DNA from: an uncultured Aquimarina sp.
GTDB taxonomy: Bacteria > Bacteroidota > Bacteroidia > Flavobacteriales > Flavobacteriaceae
Direction of reading: 5' to 3'
Assembly: GCF_947500065.1 (NCBI RefSeq)
Contig: NZ_CANMQT010000002.1
Location: 620,001 to 684,000 of the forward strand
DNA length: 64,000 bases
Part shown: piece by piece, positions 1 to 8,834 of the stretch
How positions within the stretch are numbered: position 1 is the first letter of the stretch
Layout: each line of letters opens with the position of its first letter
Made by a program: the position numbers and the translations under genes
Notes under the pieces: generated by a model
Seen by the model: the letters and a program-made list of their open reading frames with translations, nothing else
Told to the model about the DNA's origin: nothing
Databases searched by the model: none

Positions 1-3
1 TAC

Positions 4-1056
4 CTAAAAAAAGCTATCTATAAAATTACCCAATAATATAGGGACTGGATATTCGCTGATTTTCTGTATTTCTACTAAGTCTAATTCTCCATTAATTTCA
101 GGTTTTTTATCTGTTTTTATAATATAAAAACGGGTATACAGATGCTGATGAGAAAGCTTATGAATTTTAAATTTATCTTCAAAAAGCGTAATCTCATAAT
201 CCATGTTATTCAATAAACTTTTAAAATCAGCATGTCCCTTTATGTATATAAGGTCTACATCTTTATCACTTTCTATCAACGGAAACTCATATAAATTTTG
301 CCAAATCCCTTTACCCGTTCGTTGCCTTATAATAGTTTGCTGATCATTTACGGAAAATATCAAATAATTAAAGTATCGTTTTTTTACTTTTAATTTTTTA
401 ATCTTCACTGGCAAGGAGGCAACCGTACCCTTTTTTAATGACTCGCAACTATCATTTAGCGGACAAACGATACAATACGGATTTTGTGGCTTACATTGTA
501 AAGCACCGAATTCCATGATTGCCTGGTTATAAGTTGCTGGTTGTTCCGGATCAATGAATTCAAAAGCAATTTTTTTAAACTCTCTAATTCCTTGAGTACT
601 ATTAATAGGAGTATCGATATTAAAATACCTAGACAAAACCCTATATACATTACCATCCACTACAGGAACCACCTCTCCATAACATATAGAAGCTATAGCA
701 CTTGCAGTATAATCTCCTACACCTTTTAATTTTAATAAGTCATTATAGTTATCCGGAAAAACACCCTTAAGATCAGTTGCTATATATTTTGCAGTAGCAT
801 GCAAGTTTCTGGCTCTAGAATAATAACCTAAACCCTGCCATAGTTTTAGCACTTGCTCTTCTTCTGCTTTTGCTAAATCAAAAACTGTTGGATACTGACT
901 GGTAAATGACAAATAATAAGGTAATCCTTGGGCAACTCTGGTCTGTTGAAGTATAATTTCACTTAACCAAATGCGGTAAGGATCGGAAGTTTCTCTCCAT
1001 GGCATCGATCTTTTGTTTTGTAAGTACCACGAAATGAGTTTTTTAGGGAAAATCAT
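4..1056 (-). CDS. mutY: A/G-specific adenine DNA glycosylase MutY
   Basis: Base-excision repair enzyme that removes adenine mispaired with 8-oxoguanine or guanine. The 350-residue protein has the full family layout. The catalytic Glu is E33 in LSEIILQQT. A helix-hairpin-helix lies around 109-122 (LKGVGDYTA), followed by the Asp of VDGN at D134. The [4Fe-4S] ligands C188, C195, C198 and C204 have the typical C-x6-C-x2-C-x5-C spacing. The C-terminal third, about 225-350, fits the NUDIX-like 8-oxoG recognition domain. The gene is complete; its stop codon lies at the window edge. It is divergent from the HU gene, with about 130 bases between. Length and motifs are ordinary for MutY. Confidence 0.96.
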   Translation of the reverse strand: MIFPKKLISWYLQNKRSMPWRETSDPYRIWLSEIILQQTRVAQGLPYYLSFTSQYPTVFDLAKAEEEQVLKLWQGLGYYSRARNLHATAKYIATDLKGVFPDNYNDLLKLKGVGDYTASAIASICYGEVVPVVDGNVYRVLSRYFNIDTPINSTQGIREFKKIAFEFIDPEQPATYNQAIMEFGALQCKPQNPYCIVCPLNDSCESLKKGTVASLPVKIKKLKVKKRYFNYLIFSVNDQQTIIRQRTGKGIWQNLYEFPLIESDKDVDLIYIKGHADFKSLLNNMDYEITLFEDKFKIHKLSHQHLYTRFYIIKTDKKPEINGELDLVEIQKISEYPVPILLGNFIDSFF

Positions 1057-1116
1057 AACAAAATCATAAGTTTTGTAAAATTAAACCTTTAAAAGATGAT
1101 AATTTCATCTTAAGTA

Positions 1117-1148
1117 TTGATATTTTGGATTTTAAATTGCTATATTTG
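1117..1148 (+). promoter_or_regulatory. Bacteroidota-type promoter of the HU gene
   Basis: TTG at 1117-1119, a 21-base spacer, then TATATTTG at 1141-1148. This fits the -33/-7 consensus known for Flavobacterium (TTG, 17-23 bases, TAnnTTTG). The start codon follows about 40 bases downstream. Confidence 0.65.
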
Positions 1149-1187
1149 CCCCCTTGAAAATTTAAAAACCCCTAAATAGGTAATATA

Positions 1188-1478
1188 ATGACTAAAGCAG
1201 ATATTGTAGCAAAAATTTCAGAAAAACTAGGAATTGAAAAAGGAGATGTTCAGGCAACTGTTGAAACCTTTATGGAAGAAGTAAAAAGTTCTTTAGAGAG
1301 CGGAGATAACGTATACCTAAGAGGTTTTGGTAGCTTTATCATCAAAACTAGAGCTGAAAAAACTGGCCGTAACATTTCTAAAAACACTACAATCAAAATC
1401 CCTGCACATAATATCCCTGCATTTAAGCCGGCAAAAGTATTTGTGGAAGGTGTAAAAACTAACGTAGAAGTTAAGTAA
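1188..1478 (+). CDS. HU-family DNA-binding protein
   Basis: Small dimeric nucleoid protein that bends DNA. The 96 residues match the HU/IHF fold: two N-terminal helices (3-40), the GFGSF turn at 46-50, and a DNA-clasping beta arm from about 52 to 77. The arm carries KTGRN and the intercalating proline region IPAFKP at 76-81. It has its own promoter just upstream and a 29-residue basic protein gene 31 bases downstream, so both are probably co-transcribed up to the hairpin at 1591. HU and IHF subunits cannot be separated by eye, so no gene symbol is given. Confidence 0.95.
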   Translation: MTKADIVAKISEKLGIEKGDVQATVETFMEEVKSSLESGDNVYLRGFGSFIIKTRAEKTGRNISKNTTIKIPAHNIPAFKPAKVFVEGVKTNVEVK

Positions 1479-1509
1479 AAAATTAATAATCAATAAATAA
1501 GATCGCACT

Positions 1510-1599
1510 ATGCCAAGTGGTAAAAAACGTAAAAGACACAAGGTAGCTACGCACAAGCGTAAAAAAAGAAGAAGAGCTAATCGCCATAAGAAAAAGTAG
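1510..1599 (+). CDS. 29-residue basic protein, COX24/AURKAIP1 (mS38)-like
   Basis: A tiny ORF starting MPSGKKRKRHK and ending RANRHKKK; about two thirds of its residues are Lys, Arg or His. It matches what I recall as the conserved Bacteroidota AURKAIP1/COX24-domain protein, whose mitochondrial relative is the small-ribosomal-subunit protein mS38. A ribosomal role is therefore inferred. The stop codon is embedded in the 5' arm of a strong terminator hairpin. It follows the HU gene by 31 bases on the same strand. It is easy to miss because of its length, but the ATG, composition and terminator all support a real gene. Confidence 0.8.
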   Translation: MPSGKKRKRHKVATHKRKKRRRANRHKKK

Positions 1600-1617
1600 T
1601 TTTCTAACTACTTTTTC
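1591..1617 (+). terminator. Rho-independent terminator after the 29-residue gene
   Basis: An 11-bp perfect stem (1591-1601 with 1606-1616) and a 4-base loop; the 3' arm ends in five T. The 5' arm contains the stop codon of the small basic protein. Confidence 0.8.
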
Positions 1618-1749
1618 TATTTAAGAATGTTCTTTGAAATCGAAATAGAGTACCTTATATCTCTACCTTTATAAGACTTTGTTTCAACGGAATTATTAAA
1701 ATTCCTGTGAATAAAATTTGTTTAATCCATCTGTCTCGAAAATATCGAG

Positions 1750-3309
1750 GTGGATAAAAATCTAATTAGAGTGAACAAAGAATTGATCATTAGATCTGGT
1801 TCCTCTACTGATTTTGCCTTATTAAAAGATGGAAAACTAGTTGAATTACATAAGGAAGAAGACGACAGTAATTTTGCAGTGGGTGATATTTTTATTGCCA
1901 AAATCCGCAAAGCTGTCCCAGGTCTTAATGCCGCATTTGTTAATGTAGGCTATGAGAAAGATGCATTTTTGCATTATCATGACCTAGGTCCTCAAGTATC
2001 TTCTTTACTTAAATTCATTAAACGTGTAAGCACAGGTAAATTAAGAGATTATTCTTTAAAGGATTTTCCTTTTGAGAACGATATTGATAAACACGGTGTT
2101 ATTACAGATGTGTTAAAATCAAATCAATCGCTATTAGTACAAATAGTAAAAGAACCTATTTCTACAAAAGGCCCTCGAATTAGCTCAGAGCTTTCGATTG
2201 CCGGTAGATATATTGTTTTAGTACCTTTTTCCAACAGAGTTTCTATTTCACAGAAAATAGAATCTTCAGAAGAAAAAGAACGTCTAAAAAGACTTGTAAA
2301 AAGTATTAAACCAAAAGGTTTTGGAATTATTGTTCGTACTGTAGCAGAAGGCAAAAAAGTAGCAGAACTAGATAGAGATTTGCAAAACTTGGTGGATCGT
2401 TGGGAGTCTATGTGTAAAAAATTATATAAAGCACCCCATCCATCAAAAATTTTAGGTGAAATGAATAGAGCGTCCTCCATATTGAGAGATGTTTTTAATG
2501 ACACCTTCACTTCGATCGTTGTAGACGAACACGATCTCTGCAACCAAATCAAAGATTATCTGCAAGAAATTGCACCAAAAAAAGAATCAATCGTAAAGTT
2601 ACACACGTCTAACGTACCGATTTTTGAAAAACACGGTATCGAACGACAAATCAAAACAAGTTTTGGTAAAACAGTATCCATGAGTAAGGGTGCCTATCTT
2701 GTAATCGAACACACTGAAGCAATGCATGTTGTTGATGTAAATAGTGGTAATCGATCAAACAAGGCCAAAAATCAAGAAGACACTGCTCTAGAGGTCAACC
2801 TAATCAGTGCATCCGAAGTAGCCCGCCAACTACGTCTTAGAGATATGGGAGGTATTATTGTAGTCGATTTTATTGACATGAATAATGCTGATAACCGCAG
2901 AACACTCTTCAATCACTTACGTGAAGAGATGAAAGACGACAGGGCGAAGCACAAAATTTTACCACCAAGTAAGTTTGGTTTGATTCAGATCACGCGTCAA
3001 CGCGTGCGACCAGAAATGAATATTAAAACCCGTGAGGAAAATCCTAACGGAGGAAATGGCGAAATTGAGGCGCCAATAGGTTTAATAGACAAAATAAAGG
3101 TTGATTTAGAAAAGTTAATTAAAAAAGAACATAAAAAGCTAACGCTTAGCGCGCACCCTTTTATTGCAGCTTTTTTAACTAAAGGATTTCCATCCGCCCG
3201 ATCTAAATGGTTTATAGACCATAAAAGATGGGTAAAAATTATACCTAGAGACGCTTACACGTATTTAGAATATCATTTCCATGATAAAGATGGAGAAATG
3301 ATACAATAA
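1750..3309 (+). CDS. rng: Ribonuclease G/E family endoribonuclease
   Basis: Single-strand-specific endoribonuclease for rRNA/mRNA processing and decay. The start is GTG at 1750; no upstream in-frame ATG fits. An S1-like RNA-binding region lies at about 39-125 (GDIFIAKIRKAVPG, then AFVNVGYEKDAFL). The catalytic metal-binding aspartates are D329 in HVVDVNSGN and D373 in VVDFIDM, followed by TRQRVRP at 415-421. Length 519 is close to RNase G rather than full RNase E, so no degradosome scaffold is expected. The segment after TRQRVRP, where enterobacterial RNase E/G carries the CPxC Zn-link, reads REENPNGGNGEIE and has no cysteine. Ends in a clear terminator. Confidence 0.93.
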   Translation: MDKNLIRVNKELIIRSGSSTDFALLKDGKLVELHKEEDDSNFAVGDIFIAKIRKAVPGLNAAFVNVGYEKDAFLHYHDLGPQVSSLLKFIKRVSTGKLRDYSLKDFPFENDIDKHGVITDVLKSNQSLLVQIVKEPISTKGPRISSELSIAGRYIVLVPFSNRVSISQKIESSEEKERLKRLVKSIKPKGFGIIVRTVAEGKKVAELDRDLQNLVDRWESMCKKLYKAPHPSKILGEMNRASSILRDVFNDTFTSIVVDEHDLCNQIKDYLQEIAPKKESIVKLHTSNVPIFEKHGIERQIKTSFGKTVSMSKGAYLVIEHTEAMHVVDVNSGNRSNKAKNQEDTALEVNLISASEVARQLRLRDMGGIIVVDFIDMNNADNRRTLFNHLREEMKDDRAKHKILPPSKFGLIQITRQRVRPEMNIKTREENPNGGNGEIEAPIGLIDKIKVDLEKLIKKEHKKLTLSAHPFIAAFLTKGFPSARSKWFIDHKRWVKIIPRDAYTYLEYHFHDKDGEMIQ

Positions 3310-3315
3310 AAATAA

Positions 3316-3349
3316 AACCCAGCTTACTGATGTAGGCTGGGTTTTTTTG
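3316..3349 (+). terminator. Terminator of the RNase G gene
   Basis: Stem 3316-3327 with 3332-3343 (12 bp including one G-U pair) around a TGAT loop, followed by a run of seven T. Confidence 0.85.
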
Positions 3350-3367
3350 TTTACTATATTTGCGTTT

Positions 3368-3847
3368 ATGTATCAAAAAATACCTGAATCTATTACAGTA
3401 ACCGAGGCTATAAAAAAAATGGAACATTATTGCGCCTATCAGGAACGTTGTCATAAAGATATAAATGACAAGCTATATACTATGAAACTTATTCCAGAAG
3501 CAAAAGAAAAAATCATTTTACATCTTTTAGAACATAATTTCCTAAATGAAGAACGTTTTGCTAAAAGTTTTGCAAGAGGAAAATTCAGGATCAAGAAATG
3601 GGGCAAACAACGAATTGTTAGAGAATTAAAATTCCGACAGATTTCTGAGTACTGCATAAAATCTGCATTAAAAGAAATTCCAGAGAACGAATATCTCAGC
3701 ATATTTCATGAACTTGCAGAAAAAAAATTCGCTTCTATCTCAGAAACAGATATGTATAAAAAAAGAAAAAAACTAATTGATTATCTTCTCTATAGAGGAT
3801 GGGAAAACCAATTAGTTTTTGAGAAGGCTAAAGATTTATCAGAATAA
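3368..3847 (+). CDS. recX: RecX-family regulatory protein
   Basis: RecX proteins bind RecA filaments and limit recombinase activity. This 159-residue alpha-helical protein has the RecX three-helix repeat pattern: LNEERFAKSFARGKF, then KKWGKQRIVRELKFRQIS, and later KRKKLIDYLLYRGW near the C-terminus. I chose the ATG at 3368 (MYQKIPES). The reading frame stays open upstream only through a TTG inside the T-run of the RNase G terminator, which is not a credible start. It converges on the S41 peptidase gene with only 8 bases between stops. RecX is weakly conserved in sequence, so the symbol is somewhat less certain than the family. Confidence 0.82.
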   Translation: MYQKIPESITVTEAIKKMEHYCAYQERCHKDINDKLYTMKLIPEAKEKIILHLLEHNFLNEERFAKSFARGKFRIKKWGKQRIVRELKFRQISEYCIKSALKEIPENEYLSIFHELAEKKFASISETDMYKKRKKLIDYLLYRGWENQLVFEKAKDLSE

Positions 3848-3855
3848 AACGTTGC

Positions 3856-5241
3856 CTAATTGTTAGCGCTCAATAATTCAATGGCTTTATCTATTCCACT
3901 ATCTTTTTCTTCTACAAAATCAGCATTAGAAAATAATGGAACTCTATTCTCTTCAATTGGACCAACCCCGACAGCTTCATAAACCACGCCTTGAGCATCA
4001 CTATAGACTTCATTAGACAATCCGATTAATGCTCCATTTGGCAATACATGAACCAGAATATCAGAAAAAACACCATTTGTATTATCTCCTACTATTGTTA
4101 CATAAGGCAAATCCTTCAGACACAATGTAAAAATCTCTGCAGCACTTGCAGTTAATGGGCTTGTCAATAATACGATATCACCTGTAAACTGAAAATCTCC
4201 CTTAGGAGTTACAGATATAGAAGTACTCTCTGTAAAACCATTTCCTAATCTTGCCTTTTTAGAAAAAGCAGGTTGTCCTTGCTCAACAAATCGCGATGCT
4301 ATCTCTACAGATACCATATCATATCCTCCTCCATTAAAACGAGTATCTATAATCAATTTAGAAATCTCTGCATTCCTAAAATCATCCATCATTTTATCTA
4401 AAACAATATTCAACGTTTGCAACTCTGTACTCTCATCAGCGCTATAACCTTCCATACCAAGAATATTAACATACCCAATAGTACTACCCATTAAACCCCA
4501 AGCAATATTTTCACTTTGATCTATTTCAAATTCTCCTCCAAAATACTTTAATGCTATCACTTCTAATCGTTGATTATAAAGCCTATCATAATCTTCTCCT
4601 GAATCAATTATTAAATCTCCGCTTAGACTAGCATTTAATCGCTCTAATAAACCCCGTAAGCCCGCATCTATTCCAATGTTATTTTCTTCATCATCGATTG
4701 CAACATGACCATCATTTAATAAAAGTACTAACTCTCCAATAATTTCATAAAAATTCTCAGAAGTTACTTGTTCCCGTAAACTTTGATATTGCGACCAATC
4801 CACATTTCTAGTTTCGAAAAAAGCATAATAATCATTGAAGATATTCCAGAAATGATCAAAATTCACTTTCGGATCTTCAGTCTTCGAGATTTGATCCGGT
4901 AAACAAAACTCATTTTGATTTTCTAACCTTGTAAATTTAATATCCGAAGCTATTAATTCTGAAGTACCTATCAACTCATTAGTATTTACCATATCTAATG
5001 TAAGACCGGCGAATTCTTCTGCTTTAAAGTCTTCATCAAGAATTGAACACCCAAAAGCATTCACATTATACATAACATCTTGACCATCTTTAAATTCAAT
5101 AATATATCCTTTATCGGCAGCTAACCAAAATCCATTTATCGTTTCCTCTACAACTATTGGTGTGTCATCGTCCGATTGACATCCAATTAAACCAACCAAA
5201 ATTAACCACAAAAAACACCTCTTTAAAAAATCTAAAATCAT
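3856..5241 (-). CDS. S41-family peptidase, surface lipoprotein
   Basis: Predicted outer-membrane lipoprotein protease. A signal peptide ends in lipobox LIGC with C21. It is followed by QSDDD, matching the acidic lipoprotein export signal of Bacteroidota, so surface exposure is likely. The C-terminal half is an S41 (tail-specific/tricorn-core type) domain: DGH at 177-179, IIDTRFNGGG at 297-306, the nucleophile S366 in LTASAAE, and GDNTNG at 385-390. No PDZ motif is obvious. It is a single gene with no operon partner; the next gene upstream is a membrane AraC regulator 163 bases away. The substrate is unknown. Confidence 0.88.
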   Translation of the reverse strand: MILDFLKRCFLWLILVGLIGCQSDDDTPIVVEETINGFWLAADKGYIIEFKDGQDVMYNVNAFGCSILDEDFKAEEFAGLTLDMVNTNELIGTSELIASDIKFTRLENQNEFCLPDQISKTEDPKVNFDHFWNIFNDYYAFFETRNVDWSQYQSLREQVTSENFYEIIGELVLLLNDGHVAIDDEENNIGIDAGLRGLLERLNASLSGDLIIDSGEDYDRLYNQRLEVIALKYFGGEFEIDQSENIAWGLMGSTIGYVNILGMEGYSADESTELQTLNIVLDKMMDDFRNAEISKLIIDTRFNGGGYDMVSVEIASRFVEQGQPAFSKKARLGNGFTESTSISVTPKGDFQFTGDIVLLTSPLTASAAEIFTLCLKDLPYVTIVGDNTNGVFSDILVHVLPNGALIGLSNEVYSDAQGVVYEAVGVGPIEENRVPLFSNADFVEEKDSGIDKAIELLSANN

Positions 5242-5403
5242 ACTATTACGTTTTAAGAATTACATCACTATTGACAATGAAAAAATCAATCAGTTGCACA
5301 CAAAAACCCTTTTCAAGAAAACTAAGGGCAAAGATCAATTAACTTCTGATTGAGTTCAAAACTAGGAAGTAAACAAAGAATCAGTGTTCCGAATTATTAA
5401 GAT

Positions 5404-6540
5404 TTAAAAAATCAGCACCTTTTTATGATTCGTTTTAAACTGGTTTGGAGTTAATCCAGTTTCTTTTTTGAAAGAAGTATAAAATGTAGTTTTAGACTTG
5501 AAACCTGCTTCTAATCCTATTGCTAATAGACTATATTTATCAAATTCCTCATCAAGTATCATATCTTTTACCTCTTTTACGCGATAAGAGTTGATATATG
5601 CTGTAAAATTCTTTTTAGTTACATCATTTACAATCTGAGAAAGATAACCAGAACTAATATTTAAAGCCTCACTAATCATTTCTTGATTCAAATTAGGATC
5701 GCGATAAATACAATCCTTTCGTAATAAATTTTCTAATTTTTGGAAATACACATTGTTTTCAGAAAATGAATTTTCAGAAATTGAAAGCTCTGTTTTTTTA
5801 TCCATTGCATCATTATCAGAAACACTGACAACATTCTTTTTATTTGTAAGTTTCAATGAATAAATTCCGTTATATACAATCCAAAAAATAAACAAGGACG
5901 TTTCAGAACATATTATAGAGATCCCAATATGATAACCAATATCAAAAATCATGTCAGCGATATCTATCAAAATCCAAGAAGTAACCAATAAAAATTCCCA
6001 AATACATAATCTTTTTAACCACTTACTATTTTGGTGATTTATATACTTTTCTCCATTGAGAATTCTATATGCCCAGATTCCAATCACAAAATTAAAGGAA
6101 TAATAACCAAATTCTTGAATGTCAAAAATCCAATCATAAACAAATGCTTTATACTCCCATGAATACCTATACCATTCATAGACATATTCTAGATTAAAAA
6201 TAACATTTATTATTACCGAGAATAAAAACGGGATGTATAATAGAAGAAGTTTCCGATCTCCTATTAGATTATGATCAATTGATTTTAGTATGTAGTGAAA
6301 GAAAAAAACTGGAAATAAAAAAATCCACTCTATATCGTATAAAATTAAAAATTTGGGATATTCCTTATATATTTCTAATGCATCGAGATACACATTAAGC
6401 ATCAGGAAAGACAATATCAAGATTGAATATCCTAAATATTTATTCGTTTGGCTTTTAAAATATGGAGAAAATATAATCGCAAAACCAAAAAGAAATCCTT
6501 GAGAAGCACTTATTACCAATATAATATTCACAAATTCCAT
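5404..6540 (-). CDS. Membrane-embedded AraC-family transcription regulator
   Basis: 378 residues. The first about 225 contain some seven hydrophobic spans. A linker with a charged and Ser-rich stretch follows, then an AraC/XylS helix-turn-helix domain at about 270-372. The domain shows SEALNISSGYLSQIVND (first HTH) and LAIGLEAGFKSKTTFYTSFKKETG (second HTH, the best conserved part of the family). This integral-membrane plus AraC layout is common in Flavobacteriia and suggests a one-component sensor acting from the inner membrane. Neighbours, an S41 peptidase and a JmjC-type oxygenase, are on the same strand but 160 and 70 bases away. The signal and targets are unknown. Confidence 0.87.
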   Translation of the reverse strand: MEFVNIILVISASQGFLFGFAIIFSPYFKSQTNKYLGYSILILSFLMLNVYLDALEIYKEYPKFLILYDIEWIFLFPVFFFHYILKSIDHNLIGDRKLLLLYIPFLFSVIINVIFNLEYVYEWYRYSWEYKAFVYDWIFDIQEFGYYSFNFVIGIWAYRILNGEKYINHQNSKWLKRLCIWEFLLVTSWILIDIADMIFDIGYHIGISIICSETSLFIFWIVYNGIYSLKLTNKKNVVSVSDNDAMDKKTELSISENSFSENNVYFQKLENLLRKDCIYRDPNLNQEMISEALNISSGYLSQIVNDVTKKNFTAYINSYRVKEVKDMILDEEFDKYSLLAIGLEAGFKSKTTFYTSFKKETGLTPNQFKTNHKKVLIF

Positions 6541-6610
6541 GCATAGAGATTATATGACCTTCTGCTAATAAAGACAAAAACTAATCAAAAAAGTTGCACG
6601 GTTTCCCTAC

Positions 6611-7477
6611 TTATGAATTATACCTCCTATTAGTTCTCTTGACAGCCACTTCATTTTTATAATCCATCCATTTCTGACCACCAATCCTACGCATAACATT
6701 ATCGAAATAACGCATAAAGAAAATATTGTATGCTGCTTTATTCATATTCCCGAATCTAGTAGCCATTGCACGAATACTCATTGAAAATCCAGGAGTAAGA
6801 TAGGTCATCTGATGCCAATATCCTTCTGGCATATACAGTGTCTCTCCATGTGTAAGATTTGCTATATATCCTTTAGCTTTTTTAAGAGCAGGCCATTTTT
6901 CCATATCAGGATTTGTAAAATCAATCTCCTGATGTGCAATTAATGCATGGGGCACTTTATATAGATATTTTGTTTCTGATGGAGGAAATAATATACATTG
7001 TTTCTCTCCATGAAAATGAAAATGGAGAATATTACCCAAATCAATATCATAGTGCATGAATACCTTAGACCCTTCGCCACCAAAAAAAAGGTAAGGCATT
7101 TTTTTTAGTAATCTTAAACCGATTTCGGGGTACTTATAATCTTCCCTAAGCCTTGGTACTTCCTTTAATAAGTTATATAGAAAGATTCTATAATTAGTAG
7201 GTTTTGAATTTAGCAAATTTACATACTCGCTCATTTTCATGCTTGTATGCGGTTCATTAAACTTAAATTCAGAATTTATGGGTCTATCATCAAATAATGG
7301 CACGGTTTTATCGCCAGCAACCTCATTAATATATTCTAGGTTCCATTTTTTATAAGCTGGCCAATCCTCTATTAGTTTCTTAATTACCACAGGTTTCTGT
7401 GGTATAAAATATTCTTTAAGAAATTCTTCTTTGGTAATTGACTCAACTCTTGGTATTTGCTCTAAATTTAATTCCAC
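6611..7477 (-). CDS. Cupin_8/JmjC-domain Fe(II)/2-oxoglutarate oxygenase
   Basis: 288-residue cytosolic protein of the cupin-like JmjC family, whose members hydroxylate protein or small-molecule substrates using Fe(II) and 2-oxoglutarate. The opening segment (FIPQKPVVIKKLIEDWPAYKKW, about 24-45) is the family signature. The metal triad is visible: H142 and D144 in FMHYDID, and H222 in EGYWHQM. HFHFHGEKQCILFPP follows the first pair as in FIH-like enzymes. No signal peptide. It lies downstream of bioB on the same strand with 145 bases between, including two short inverted repeats (7490-7502 and 7522-7535). The substrate cannot be told. Confidence 0.88.
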   Translation of the reverse strand: MELNLEQIPRVESITKEEFLKEYFIPQKPVVIKKLIEDWPAYKKWNLEYINEVAGDKTVPLFDDRPINSEFKFNEPHTSMKMSEYVNLLNSKPTNYRIFLYNLLKEVPRLREDYKYPEIGLRLLKKMPYLFFGGEGSKVFMHYDIDLGNILHFHFHGEKQCILFPPSETKYLYKVPHALIAHQEIDFTNPDMEKWPALKKAKGYIANLTHGETLYMPEGYWHQMTYLTPGFSMSIRAMATRFGNMNKAAYNIFFMRYFDNVMRRIGGQKWMDYKNEVAVKRTNRRYNS

Positions 7478-7622
7478 TGATTATGAAAGCCCATAATGGG
7501 CGCTTATTAAAAAATTAATTAATACCATTTGGTATAAAAAATAGTTAACATCATGGTTTGTTAAATTTGAAGTTCGCAAAACAACATCAAGATTTTGAGT
7601 TATCAAAAATTTCTATTATTGT

Positions 7623-8729
7623 TTATTGATCTTTATAAACAGTTTCTTTAGCTTTCTGCTTGGCAAGTTCATTTTTTTCAATGGTATGATCTGGTCGTGA
7701 CCATTTAGGCTTTTCTCCTTTAGCTTCAAACATAGAATCTTCTGCTTCTACAGTATCTGGTTGTGCCTTCTTAACGAATGGTTTTTGAGGGTTCAATCCT
7801 AATTTTTTGAACATTTCCATATCCTCATTTACATCAGGATTAGGAGTTGTCAATAATTTATCTCCTGCAAAAATCGAATTTGCACCAGCAAAAAAGCACA
7901 TGGCTTGTCCTTCTCTACTCATTTCTGTTCTTCCTGCTGATAATCTTACCTGTGTTTGTGGCATTACAATTCTGGTTGTTGCTACCATTCTTATCATATC
8001 CCAAATTTCTACAGGTGTTTGATCTTCCATTGGTGTACCATCTACAGCAACTAGTGCATTAATTGGCACCGACTCTGGTTGTGGATTTAATTTTGCCAAA
8101 GCAACTAACATTCCTGCTCGATCTTCTGATTTCTCACCCATCCCTATAATACCTCCACTACAAACAGTAACGTTAGTTTTACGAACATTATCTATTGTTT
8201 CTAAACGATCTTCATAACCTCTAGTAGAGATTACTTCTTTATAATATTCTTCTGATGTATCTAAATTATGATTGTAAGCATATAACCCAGCTTCTGCAAG
8301 GCGTTGCGCCTGATTTTCAGTAATCATTCCTAGCGTACAACAAACTTCCATTTCCAACTTATTGATAGTACGTACCATTTCTAACACATCATCAAACTCT
8401 GGACCGTCTTTTACATTACGCCAAGCTGCTCCCATACAAACTCTAGAGCTTCCAGAAGCTTTAGCACGTAATGCCTGTGCTTTTACTTGTTGAACACTCA
8501 TTAAATCATTTCCTTCTACATCCGTATGATATCGTGCAGCCTGAGGACAATAGCCACAATCTTCAGGACATCCTCCTGTTTTAATGGATAATAAAGTAGA
8601 AACTTGTACCGTGTTAGGATCGTGATATTCTCTATGAATTGTTGCTGCTTCAAACAGCAATTCCATTAATGGTTTATTATAGATATCAAGTATTTCCTGC
8701 GATGTCCAATCGTGTCTAATAACGCTCAT
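7623..8729 (-). CDS. bioB: Biotin synthase BioB
   Basis: Radical-SAM enzyme that inserts sulfur into dethiobiotin. The SAM [4Fe-4S] ligands are C54, C58 and C61 in GGCPEDCGYC. Other family motifs follow: YNHNLDTS, the CSGGIIGMGE segment, and RLSAGRTEM, which holds the arginine near the [2Fe-2S] cluster. Length 368 is slightly longer than E. coli BioB because of a polar C-terminal tail. It has its own promoter and lies 105 bases downstream of a beta-ketoacyl synthase on the same strand. The other bio genes (bioF, bioD, bioA) are 4 kb away, also on the minus strand. No BirA-type operator palindrome is visible upstream. Confidence 0.97.
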   Translation of the reverse strand: MSVIRHDWTSQEILDIYNKPLMELLFEAATIHREYHDPNTVQVSTLLSIKTGGCPEDCGYCPQAARYHTDVEGNDLMSVQQVKAQALRAKASGSSRVCMGAAWRNVKDGPEFDDVLEMVRTINKLEMEVCCTLGMITENQAQRLAEAGLYAYNHNLDTSEEYYKEVISTRGYEDRLETIDNVRKTNVTVCSGGIIGMGEKSEDRAGMLVALAKLNPQPESVPINALVAVDGTPMEDQTPVEIWDMIRMVATTRIVMPQTQVRLSAGRTEMSREGQAMCFFAGANSIFAGDKLLTTPNPDVNEDMEMFKKLGLNPQKPFVKKAQPDTVEAEDSMFEAKGEKPKWSRPDHTIEKNELAKQKAKETVYKDQ

Positions 8730-8751
8730 AAATTAATGGTATGTGAATTTT

Positions 8752-8783
8752 CAAAAGTAATTGTTTAAAATCAAAAAACACAA
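8752..8783 (-). promoter_or_regulatory. Promoter of bioB
   Basis: Read on the minus strand: TTG at 8783-8781, a 21-base spacer, TACTTTTG at 8759-8752. This matches the flavobacterial consensus and predicts a leader of about 15-20 bases before the bioB ATG. Confidence 0.65.
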
Positions 8784-8834
8784 ATTAGCTTTATCAAATT
8801 CGATAGTTTTAATAACAATCTATTTTTTATTCAT

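Noticed and set aside
3342..3367. Promoter TATATTTG before the RecX-like gene
   Set aside because: No TTG at proper distance, and the box is 5 bases from the ATG and overlaps the end of the RNase G terminator.
8730..8834. Possible BirA operator upstream of bioB
   Set aside because: No TTGT-N-ACAA type palindrome with proper spacing was found; only the promoter is supported.
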